Shown piece after piece: positions 1 to 6,447 of a stretch of DNA of 18,043 nucleotides. The translations under genes were made by a program, and so were the position numbers. Position 1 is the first letter of the stretch. Every line of letters begins with the position of its first letter. The notes under the pieces are model-generated. The model was given only the letters and a program-made list of their open reading frames with translations, had not been told where the DNA came from and ran no database searches. This stretch comes from Gammaproteobacteria bacterium. Lineage in GTDB: Bacteria > Pseudomonadota > Gammaproteobacteria > GCA-001735895. The stretch spans positions 1 to 18,043 of the forward strand of contig QIJI01000451.1 of assembly GCA_003231795.1 (NCBI GenBank), read 5' to 3'.

Positions 1-67
1 AGCCATTCCCTCACTATGATTGCCTGGATTCGGCAGACCTCTGGTACAAATGCAATTCTAGTTGCAC

Positions 68-73
68 TATAGT
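68..73 (+). promoter_or_regulatory. Possible -10 element upstream of kdoO
   Basis: TATAGT lies 29 nt before the kdoO start and resembles a sigma-70 -10 hexamer. The hexamer at the matching -35 position (TACAAA, 45-50) is poor. A short inverted repeat, TGCAA at 51-55 with TTGCA at 62-66, overlaps the spacer. This is the only promoter-like signal I see in the 101-nt leader, and it is weak. Confidence 0.25.
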
Positions 74-101
74 TCGGCATTGGACCTATACCTGAGCCAC
101 C

Positions 102-1019
102 ATGTTAGACACATTTGCAAGCGAGCGACTCAAACATCTATCCCAGGACGAGATCTCTGACTCATTGGAGCAAGGTTCGGTCGTGTTTTTCCCTCAATCT
201 CCGGTGCCTTTACCTTCTGAAGATGATCTGATCTTTATTCGCCAGGAGTTGCCGAAATTGCTGCGACTTAAAAATATCAGCTATCACCCGGAATCGGGAA
301 AGATTCGTGGTCTCAGCAGTGAGAACTCTGCAGTCGAAGAACGTGTTAATCGTATCCTGGTTTCGGTGAGTGACAACATTGCCGCCTTTATAAATGAAGC
401 AACCCCGCGTTTAACTCGCAACTGGACCGTAGGGACCTGTAGTTTTCGGCCGATCGAAGAGCAGGGGAGAAACTTATCAGCCCATGCCAGCAATGAACTG
501 GTGCATGTCGATGCTGGTGCCTATGGCGCGACTAACGGCGATCGAATTTTACGTTTCTTTATCAATGTTAACCCCGAGGAAGACCGGGTTTGGGCGACCA
601 AGGGTAATTTTCCAGAATTGTGTCAGCGTTATGCCGGTGATGCAGGTTTGAATTGCGCGAGTTCGAACCCTGGACATTTGACCAAAGGGCCCCTAGACCA
701 CTTGCGCACAGGCTTTATCAATCTGCTGGCAATGGGGTTGCCGGAACTGAAGGTTCTGGATTCATCACCCTATGATCGGGAGATGCGAAAATTTCACAAT
801 TTCATGAAAGATTCGCCGGCGTTTCAGCAGGAGAGCGAAGGTCACGAGGAATTCAGATTCCCGCCTTTTTCAGCCTGGATGGTGTTCACTGACATGGTCA
901 GTCATGCCAGTTTGGCCGGCCAGTTTGCATTTGTACATACCAGTATTGTCCGTCTGGAGAACTGTCACCTACCGGAACTGGCACCCATTAACATTTTACG
1001 CCAGGCGGCTGTCGTCTGA
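102..1019 (+). CDS. kdoO: Kdo 3-hydroxylase (Fe(II)/2-oxoglutarate dioxygenase)
   Basis: A 305-aa protein that I recognise as the Kdo hydroxylase family, which converts the Kdo sugar of lipid A-Kdo to Ko (3-hydroxylation), most likely at the cytoplasmic face of the inner membrane. Family-like stretches are visible at residues 61-70 (YHPESGKIRG), 108-117 (WTVGTCSFRP) and 147-153. The iron ligands are probably H135-x-D137 (in LVHVDAG) and a distal H268 (in DMVSHASL). Length agrees with the family. The start ATG has only a weak GAG upstream, but no better start precedes the conserved part. The gene ends exactly where the convergent GT9 glycosyltransferase ends, and both enzymes would act on the LPS inner core. 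Identification is from remembered family sequence and was not searched. Confidence 0.88.
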   Translation: MLDTFASERLKHLSQDEISDSLEQGSVVFFPQSPVPLPSEDDLIFIRQELPKLLRLKNISYHPESGKIRGLSSENSAVEERVNRILVSVSDNIAAFINEATPRLTRNWTVGTCSFRPIEEQGRNLSAHASNELVHVDAGAYGATNGDRILRFFINVNPEEDRVWATKGNFPELCQRYAGDAGLNCASSNPGHLTKGPLDHLRTGFINLLAMGLPELKVLDSSPYDREMRKFHNFMKDSPAFQQESEGHEEFRFPPFSAWMVFTDMVSHASLAGQFAFVHTSIVRLENCHLPELAPINILRQAAVV

Positions 1020-2087
1020 TTAAGGTTTCGTGGAGATATTGAGATTTGTAACAACTCGATCCACTTGCTTGATAACATCATCGACGCTTACCAGATCCAT
1101 CACGCCTTCTTCCTCGATTCGGGTTCCCCAGCGTAAAGTATCGGGGCTGCTGTTGCGAAAGCGTTTAGCTGCCAGTTCAAATCGATCAACACATAAATCG
1201 AGAGAGTTGTAAGGACCGCTGCGCCTCGACCATGTGCAGGCATGTAAGCCGACCACCGGAGTTCCCAACGCATTGGCTAAATGTGCAGGGCCCGAATCCG
1301 GAGTCAAAACCACATCAACCCGATCAAGCACGGCTACCAGTTGTGGCAGGGTATCCTTACCAATCAAATTGGTTACGGGGTTGCTCATGGCTGCTTCAAT
1401 CGCCTTTCCAGACGACGTTTCCAGCGCAGAAGGTCCCCCGGATAATACGACCGCCATTCCGTGTTGCTCAATTGCATGGTCCGCGACGGCTGCGTATCGA
1501 TCGGCACGCCAGTTTCGGTGAGGATGACTGGAGCAAGGTGATATCAGCAGTATCGGTCTGTTTGCTGGAAGTTTTTGTTTCGCAAATTCAATGGCTTCAT
1601 TCCGTATCGGAAAATTCCACTGTGGCTCTGCCGCATCCAGTCCGAGTGCCCGGGCAAATGAAAGATGTCCCTGAAGTTGATGCTGTTGGTGGCTTTCGGT
1701 CACCGAATGAGTCATGAAAAATCGATGAAAATCACGCGCCCGGCTTTTGTCCCAACCTAGTTTGATGTCGGCTCTGACACAGGCACCAGTGAGGTTGGCC
1801 CGTGCCGAGGTTTGCATTTGCAGCATAAGGTCGAATTTTTCAGAGGCTAGTTGTTTCCAGAGTTTCCAGTAGCTTCCAAGCACGGCCTTTTTATCGATGA
1901 CGATAAAGCGAACATCTTCGATGTCGGATAAAAGATTGTGCTCCAGCTTTGCGCAAATCCAGGTCACACGGGTTTGCGGCCAGTGTTTCTGGATAGCACG
2001 CAATACCGGAACCGCATGGGTGACGTCGCCGATTGCCGATAGCCGAACAATACAGAGACTGGCCGGTGGTTTATCGAACTTCAACAT
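1020..2087 (-). CDS. Glycosyltransferase family 9 (LPS heptosyltransferase-like)
   Basis: A 355-aa GT-B glycosyltransferase of family 9, the family of the ADP-heptose:LPS heptosyltransferases. The N-terminal family motif is RLSAIGDVTHAVP (residues 15-27). The C-terminal nucleotide-sugar binding motif is DSGPAHLANALGTPVVGL (264-281), followed by TWSRRSGP. It should transfer a heptose or related sugar onto the LPS inner core at the cytoplasmic membrane. The start ATG is preceded by AGG at short spacing. It lies 39 nt downstream of the tail-anchored protein gene and may be read from the same transcript. I cannot decide between heptosyltransferase I, II or III by eye, so I give no symbol. Its stop codon directly abuts that of kdoO. 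Confidence 0.85.
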   Translation of the reverse strand: MLKFDKPPASLCIVRLSAIGDVTHAVPVLRAIQKHWPQTRVTWICAKLEHNLLSDIEDVRFIVIDKKAVLGSYWKLWKQLASEKFDLMLQMQTSARANLTGACVRADIKLGWDKSRARDFHRFFMTHSVTESHQQHQLQGHLSFARALGLDAAEPQWNFPIRNEAIEFAKQKLPANRPILLISPCSSHPHRNWRADRYAAVADHAIEQHGMAVVLSGGPSALETSSGKAIEAAMSNPVTNLIGKDTLPQLVAVLDRVDVVLTPDSGPAHLANALGTPVVGLHACTWSRRSGPYNSLDLCVDRFELAAKRFRNSSPDTLRWGTRIEEEGVMDLVSVDDVIKQVDRVVTNLNISTKP

Positions 2088-2126
2088 TCGCCTGGTGAGA
2101 TTTCGATTCTGGGTAGAGCGAGCGAA

Positions 2127-2399
2127 CTATCCGTACAACACAAAGGCAAGCACCACGGATGCAGCCAGCCCCAGTGCAATGATAATCCAGTCGGACGAGG
2201 TATAGGACTTTTCGGCTCTTGGGGGGTCTCCACTATGAGTGAGCGCAGTAAAATTTTGTAAATCGCTTTCGTCGATACTGCCCTTGGTTTGCAGTTTTTT
2301 CAGCAACTGTGCGCGTATCTCGATGTATTGATCGCGTGATATCAAATCGTTCGCGTAGGTTTTTGCGAGCAGTCGAATCGGCGAAGATTGCTGGCTCAT
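2127..2399 (-). CDS. Small tail-anchored membrane protein, SHOCT-like N-terminus
   Basis: A 90-aa protein of unknown function. Residues 8-40 form a probable helical hairpin that looks like a SHOCT (short C-terminal) domain: a Y, then a loop NDLIS, then Y-x-x-x-R-x-x-LL. Residues 41-69 are polar linker. Residues 70-89 (DWIIIALGLAASVVLAFVLYG region) form a single membrane span ending at the C-terminus, which gives a tail-anchored topology with the N-terminus in the cytoplasm. Its ATG overlaps the kinase stop by one base (TAATG), so it is probably made in fixed ratio with the kinase. Coupling suggests it is a partner or anchor of the kinase/phosphatase pair, but the sequence does not show a function. 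Confidence 0.75.
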   Translation of the reverse strand: MSQQSSPIRLLAKTYANDLISRDQYIEIRAQLLKKLQTKGSIDESDLQNFTALTHSGDPPRAEKSYTSSDWIIIALGLAASVVLAFVLYG

Positions 2400-4408
2400 T
2401 AATTTTGAGTCTGTGCGTTAATCTGCTTGTTCAGGCTTTGCAGACGAGTGTCATCGGGAAAAAGTTTTAACCCTGTAACGATGTAATTGGACGCGGATTT
2501 GTATTTCCTTTTGGTAATTAATTTTTCTGCTTCGGATAAATATAAATCAGACAACGCCTTGTCTTTTAACAGATAGTGTTTAGGGTCTACGCGCTTGATC
2601 AATGGCAGTACCGTCGTCAGGTCTTCGCCATTGGTAGTTTTTACCAGTTTTTTGGCGGCGAAATATCGCTTGTACAGGGAAATCAGGCTGTTCATCAAGC
2701 GATCACGCTGCTCCTTCACCTGGTCCTCAATCGTTGATAACGCGACCGAGTCGGGATAGTGCTTCTTCGCCTGGGATAGCAGGTTTTGAGCCTGTGGATA
2801 ATCGTACAGACCTTCTTTTGGACGAAACACCGAACGGATCCGGTCACGATAAAAGGTAATTATTTCACGACGCAACCCGACCGAAATAATTTTCTGTTGC
2901 TCCGGGTTAAGTTGTTCCAGCGACCAGATGGTTTCAATCATCATGGCCTTGTCTCCACTCTTAATCAGCTGAATCTTGTCATAAAGATCCTGTTCTGCCT
3001 GGAACTCGAGAAATGGTTTGTAACCCACGCCAGCGCCAATCACCACTAGAAATAATGTGACCAGTAAAATGGACTTGGTATGTGATTTTTTCGAACGCAT
3101 CCCGTCAGCAAAAATTTCTACTGTCTCAATACGATCCTCGCGCACCACCGTCAGAGCTTTCATCAGCGTCTTTTGCTGGCGACGGTTGAGGCCTTTGATC
3201 GGTTTTGGCTTAATCCCAAGTTCCTTGATTTTGGGCGATGCCACCTTGTTGTAAGGGTGTTTTCCGCCAGCCAGTAGCTGGTAGGCGACGCAGGCCAGAC
3301 CATAAATATCGTCACGAGGATCAGGATTCATGCCGGCAAACATTTCCGGAGTAGCATAAGCCGGAGTGACAGCACTCAGTTTTGCCGGGTCGAACATGGT
3401 GTTTTCTTTTTCTTCATCGGTTTGTGTGCTCGCCCGTGCGATGCCGAAATCGAGCAATTTAACGTGACCGTCGCTGAGCAGAAAACAATTCCCGGGCTTG
3501 AAATCCGAGTGAATCAAAAATTTCTCATGCGCGTAGGCGAGACCGCTGCAGAGTTCTTCGATAATGTGTAATGCATGATCGAGTTTGAGCGGTTTCTTGC
3601 TGATTTCCTTGATTAACTGGTTTATCGGTTTGCCCTGCAAATACTCCATCGTCATGAAGACGGTATTGCCGTCTCGATCAAAGTCATAAACGGTGGCTAT
3701 ATTGGGATGGGCCAGTCGTTGCGCCTTGCTGGCTTCACGTTGCAGCGCGATAAACGAACCTGAATACTTCTTGAAAGCATCTGTAAGTACTTTGATGGCA
3801 ACGTAGGGATCGCGATCCTTGGCTTCTACCTTGAGCAGATCTTTCGCTTTGAAAACAACGCCCATGCCGCCCTGCCCGAGTTTTTCGAGCAGTACGAATC
3901 GTTCTTTCAGAGTGACGCCGGGGCCCAGGTTCTCATGACGATTGGTTTTATGTGGCTTTTCAAAAATTTGCGGATTCAGTGGCGAAAGCTCTCCCTGGAG
4001 GTCTATCGATGGTTCCGATATTTCAATTTCGGTGTTGTTATTTCTGTCGACGCGGACAATGACAGTTTTATCGCTCAGGTCGTCTTCGTTGGTATCGTCA
4101 GGAAAGTCGATTGAATCGGTTAAATCAGTCAGGTGCATCGTTTTGTCTTCACCGAAATAGGAAATATCGGTTTCCTGACTGTTTTTCAGGGTGGACTCAA
4201 TGTTGACCTTTGAAATGACCTGCGAGATCTCGGTGAATCCATCAGAGTCGATCTTGTCTTCTGAGTACAGAAGCCGCAGGTAGGTTTGCGCCTCAACATG
4301 ACCTGCCGGCATTGCGTCAAAAATACTCGCAAGGCCTTCTTCCAAATCACCCATTCTGAGGGACCCGGAGAAGTAGTCATTAATTAACGATTCGCAAACT
4401 TCAGACAT
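2399..4408 (-). CDS. Membrane-anchored Hanks-type Ser/Thr protein kinase
   Basis: A 669-aa kinase. Cytoplasmic residues 1-165 hold an acidic, Thr-rich region with two DKT motifs (88-90 and 113-115). The kinase domain spans about 166-435: glycine loop GQGGMGVV (178-185), VAIK lysine K206, catalytic loop HSDFKPGN (300-307, D302), DFG at 320-322 and an ATPE segment at 352-355. A membrane span follows at about 446-463. About 205 mainly helical residues after it are probably periplasmic. The catalytic loop has HSD instead of HRD, so this is a non-RD kinase. I chose the ATG at 4408, not 4438, because AAGGA stands 6-7 nt upstream and the result is an 8-nt overlap with the phosphatase gene (ATGTCTGA). 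The substrate is unknown. Confidence 0.9.
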   Translation of the reverse strand: MSEVCESLINDYFSGSLRMGDLEEGLASIFDAMPAGHVEAQTYLRLLYSEDKIDSDGFTEISQVISKVNIESTLKNSQETDISYFGEDKTMHLTDLTDSIDFPDDTNEDDLSDKTVIVRVDRNNNTEIEISEPSIDLQGELSPLNPQIFEKPHKTNRHENLGPGVTLKERFVLLEKLGQGGMGVVFKAKDLLKVEAKDRDPYVAIKVLTDAFKKYSGSFIALQREASKAQRLAHPNIATVYDFDRDGNTVFMTMEYLQGKPINQLIKEISKKPLKLDHALHIIEELCSGLAYAHEKFLIHSDFKPGNCFLLSDGHVKLLDFGIARASTQTDEEKENTMFDPAKLSAVTPAYATPEMFAGMNPDPRDDIYGLACVAYQLLAGGKHPYNKVASPKIKELGIKPKPIKGLNRRQQKTLMKALTVVREDRIETVEIFADGMRSKKSHTKSILLVTLFLVVIGAGVGYKPFLEFQAEQDLYDKIQLIKSGDKAMMIETIWSLEQLNPEQQKIISVGLRREIITFYRDRIRSVFRPKEGLYDYPQAQNLLSQAKKHYPDSVALSTIEDQVKEQRDRLMNSLISLYKRYFAAKKLVKTTNGEDLTTVLPLIKRVDPKHYLLKDKALSDLYLSEAEKLITKRKYKSASNYIVTGLKLFPDDTRLQSLNKQINAQTQN

Positions 4409-5183
4409 CGTTTTCCTTTTTGCAAATTTTGAGCGCAATGATCGAAGTGTTGTCAGTGCCGCCCGCGTCTAGCGAAGTAGACAGGAGAGCTTCCGAAAGC
4501 TCAGTCATGTTTTCAGAATTGGATTCAAGAATAGGTGTAATTTTACTTTCTTCCAGGTCCTTGTAGAGCCCATCCGAGCAAATGATAAATATATCACGGT
4601 CCTGAATTTCGAAATACTCAAAATCGAGGCGTAAATTATCGTCTATCCCAACCGCCTTTAATACCACATTTGCAGCGGGATGATCTTCGGCGTCCCTGGC
4701 TTCAATTTTTCCCATTTTGACCAGTTCCTCGACATAGCTATGGTCTTCGGTCATTCGTTCCAGTTTTGAGTCCCTGAATCGATACAGACGGCTATCACCC
4801 GCCCAAAAGGTAAAAAGATAGTTGTCCCATAAATAACTGCAGACCACGGTGCTACCGATAGTTGCGTTATGCCCGAGTTTAAACGACTTTTTACGGATGA
4901 TTGCATTCGAATTCAGAATGTTTTCTTCCAGCAATAATATGTTGTCGTCGAGCGATTCATGTTGCTTGAACAAGCTCAGATTATTGGTAATGGTCTGGCT
5001 GGCGAAGTCACCAGCGTGATGCCCACCCATACCATCGGCCACGATCCAGACGTTTTCATCGGCTAGCACCAGTATCGAATCTTCATTTTTAGATCTGACG
5101 TGGCCGGTGTGAGAAACACCGTTGCTAGATATTTGGAAACTCTTTCGGGACGGTTGATCGTTTTGTGCTGTGTAGGCAGACAA
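4401..5183 (-). CDS. PP2C-family Ser/Thr protein phosphatase
   Basis: A 260-aa PPM/PP2C phosphatase, soluble and cytoplasmic, that should reverse the phosphorylation made by the downstream kinase. All metal-binding motifs are present: R30-x-x-NED (33-35), DGMGG (50-54), GST (110-112), AGDSRLYR (128-135), TEDHS (145-149), CSDGLY (202-207) and GGTDN (241-245). Length fits the PrpC/Stp1 type. The start is TTG at 5183 with a good AAGGAG box 5 nt upstream. It is the first gene of the minus-strand cluster, and its stop overlaps the kinase start. The pairing is like that of PppA/PpkA, but no type VI secretion gene is in the window. Confidence 0.93.
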   Translation of the reverse strand: MSAYTAQNDQPSRKSFQISSNGVSHTGHVRSKNEDSILVLADENVWIVADGMGGHHAGDFASQTITNNLSLFKQHESLDDNILLLEENILNSNAIIRKKSFKLGHNATIGSTVVCSYLWDNYLFTFWAGDSRLYRFRDSKLERMTEDHSYVEELVKMGKIEARDAEDHPAANVVLKAVGIDDNLRLDFEYFEIQDRDIFIICSDGLYKDLEESKITPILESNSENMTELSEALLSTSLDAGGTDNTSIIALKICKKENDV

Positions 5184-5364
5184 CGCAACTCCTTCTGATT
5201 TTGCGGGTTATTTTGGCATTAAACCCAATAATAGTAAATTAATCGAAAAATGATATGTAGAACGCGAAGAAACACGCATAACTTGATGAAACTTTTAGCT
5301 AAGCACTTGATAAGAATTCTTCTATACTTATGCCTACAACACAGATCAAAATGGAAATATGTTA
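5184..5364. promoter_or_regulatory. Divergent intergenic region between phosphatase and outer-membrane protein genes
   Basis: An AT-rich spacer that should carry promoters for both directions. On the plus strand TATACT (5323-5328) is a perfect-looking -10 about 31 nt before the start of the outer-membrane protein gene, with a weak -35 (TAAGCA, 5300-5305). A perfect 10-bp palindrome, AAGAATTCTT (5312-5321), fills the -10/-35 spacer and could be an operator. For the minus strand I see AT-rich TACTAT and TATTAT candidates around 5228-5236 but no convincing -35. Confidence 0.4.
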
Positions 5365-6063
5365 ATGAAAAAACTGATTGGATTAGGCTTGAGCCTTCTC
5401 GCTCTCTCCGGGGTTGCTAATGCGTTAGAGGTTGGAGTGGGTTTGAAAGCCGGGACACTTGGAGCAGGAATAGACTTGAGTGTGGCGCTTACCCAAACAG
5501 TAAACCTTCGTGCTGCATTGACCAGCGTAAATATCGATGGAGAAGAAGATACTCTAACAGTCGGTGACGATGGTGCGGAACTGGATATCGAAGCTGAACT
5601 GGATGCTGACTACGGTGCCAGTGCGATCCTGGTGGACTGGTATATATTCAATGGCACTTTTCATTTGACTGCAGGCATGCTGAAAAATAACGGTAGTCTG
5701 GATTTCTCGGGAATGCTAATTGGCAGTGGTACGATCGATGGTCAAGCCTTCGATGCGGGCGATTTAGTCGGTGGTGAAATTGGAGGGAAGGTCAGCCTTG
5801 GAGACTCCTATCAACCATATCTGGGCATCGGGTGGGGAAGAAAGGCCAGCTATGATCCTGGTTTTTCGATTTCAGTAGAAATTGGAGTCGCACTGCTCGA
5901 CCCGGATGTTGATTTCGATGCTGCTGTAATTGCCGGTGGTAACTTCGTTGGTCAGGCTGAGCTCGATGTAACCTTGCAAGATGCCGAGGATGATGCAGAA
6001 GACGAACTGGATGAATTTGAATTATTCCCAATACTTTCACTGGGTATTAATTACGCGTTCTGA
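5365..6063 (+). CDS. Acidic outer-membrane beta-barrel protein
   Basis: A 232-aa exported protein of unknown function. A classical signal peptide (MKKLIGLGLSLLALSGVANA, residues 1-20) ends in an A-x-A cleavage site. The mature part shows alternating hydrophobic strands and glycine turns. It ends in LGINYAF, a C-terminal aromatic beta-signal typical of outer-membrane barrels. Two stretches are very acidic, about residues 53-77 and 210-224 (DAEDDAEDELDEFE). Similar small barrels of unknown role occur in other gammaproteobacteria, as far as I recall. The ATG at 5365 is preferred over 5359 because GGA at 5353-5355 then has normal 9-nt spacing and the signal peptide begins MKK. It is monocistronic, with an intrinsic terminator 24 nt after the stop. 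Confidence 0.8.
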   Translation: MKKLIGLGLSLLALSGVANALEVGVGLKAGTLGAGIDLSVALTQTVNLRAALTSVNIDGEEDTLTVGDDGAELDIEAELDADYGASAILVDWYIFNGTFHLTAGMLKNNGSLDFSGMLIGSGTIDGQAFDAGDLVGGEIGGKVSLGDSYQPYLGIGWGRKASYDPGFSISVEIGVALLDPDVDFDAAVIAGGNFVGQAELDVTLQDAEDDAEDELDEFELFPILSLGINYAF

Positions 6064-6086
6064 TTGCGATTAATTTTGTTATCATG

Positions 6087-6118
6087 AGAAGCAACCGTAG
6101 TGGCTGCTTCTTTTTTTT
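6087..6118 (+). terminator. Rho-independent terminator after the outer-membrane protein gene
   Basis: AGAAGCA (6087-6093) pairs with TGCTTCT (6105-6111). The stem continues, after one mismatch, with CC/GG around a short GTAG loop, and a run of eight T follows (6111-6118). This is a standard intrinsic terminator 24 nt past the stop codon. Confidence 0.85.
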
Positions 6119-6145
6119 GGTCGCTTTTTTTATGGGATGTATGAA

Positions 6146-6430
6146 ATGGCTCGAACAGTTAATTGTGTGGTATTGGGTGAGGAAGCTCCCGGACTAGAGC
6201 GGGTACCTTATCCAGGCGAATTGGGGCAACGCATTTTTGAAAATGTGTCAGCACAAGGCTGGGATCAGTGGATCGAGCGCCAGACCATGATTATCAATGA
6301 AAATGGCCTGTCTACTATCGATCCGGCAAGTCTGGCGATCCTGGAACAACACCTGGTCGGATTTATTTTCAAGGAAGGCGACCTGGGAAATCAGCCAGAG
6401 GGCTTCAGGCCGCCGGGCGCCAAAAAATAA
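6146..6430 (+). CDS. yggX: YggX family Fe(II)-trafficking / oxidative protection protein
   Basis: A 94-aa soluble protein of the YggX family, which supports Fe-S cluster protection and repair under oxidative stress. Family marks are MARTVNC at the N-terminus with the conserved Cys7, YPGELGQRIFENVS (22-35), W39-x-x-W42, RQTMIINE (45-52) and a C-terminal FKEG...PEGF segment. E. coli YggX is 91 aa. The ATG at 6146 is chosen over 6137 because the family begins M-[AS]-R-T. The ribosome site is weak (GGGA at 6134-6137). It is not next to mutY here. It converges on the ATP-grasp gene, whose stop is 16 nt away, and an A-type Fe-S carrier lies just beyond. Confidence 0.93.
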   Translation: MARTVNCVVLGEEAPGLERVPYPGELGQRIFENVSAQGWDQWIERQTMIINENGLSTIDPASLAILEQHLVGFIFKEGDLGNQPEGFRPPGAKK

Positions 6431-6435
6431 GTTTG

Positions 6436-6447
6436 GTGGTCGACCAC
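6436..6447. other. 12-bp perfect palindrome between convergent genes
   Basis: GTGGTCGACCAC is a perfect palindrome in the 16-nt gap between the yggX stop and the stop of the convergent ATP-grasp gene. With one G-T pair it extends to TTGGTGGTCGACCACTAA (6433-6450). No T-run follows on either strand, so it is a poor intrinsic terminator. It may still slow or stabilise the converging transcripts. Confidence 0.4.

Noticed and set aside
1..101. Possible gene ends at the left edge: a 23-codon plus frame closing at 70-72, and a minus-strand ATG at 80 open to the window edge
   Set aside because: Both are too short, have no recognisable residues, and the region reads as a leader of kdoO.
2399..5183. 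Remnant of a type VI secretion locus, suggested by the kinase/phosphatase pair
   Set aside because: No tss, hcp, vgrG or FHA gene is present; both flanks are LPS and outer-membrane protein genes.
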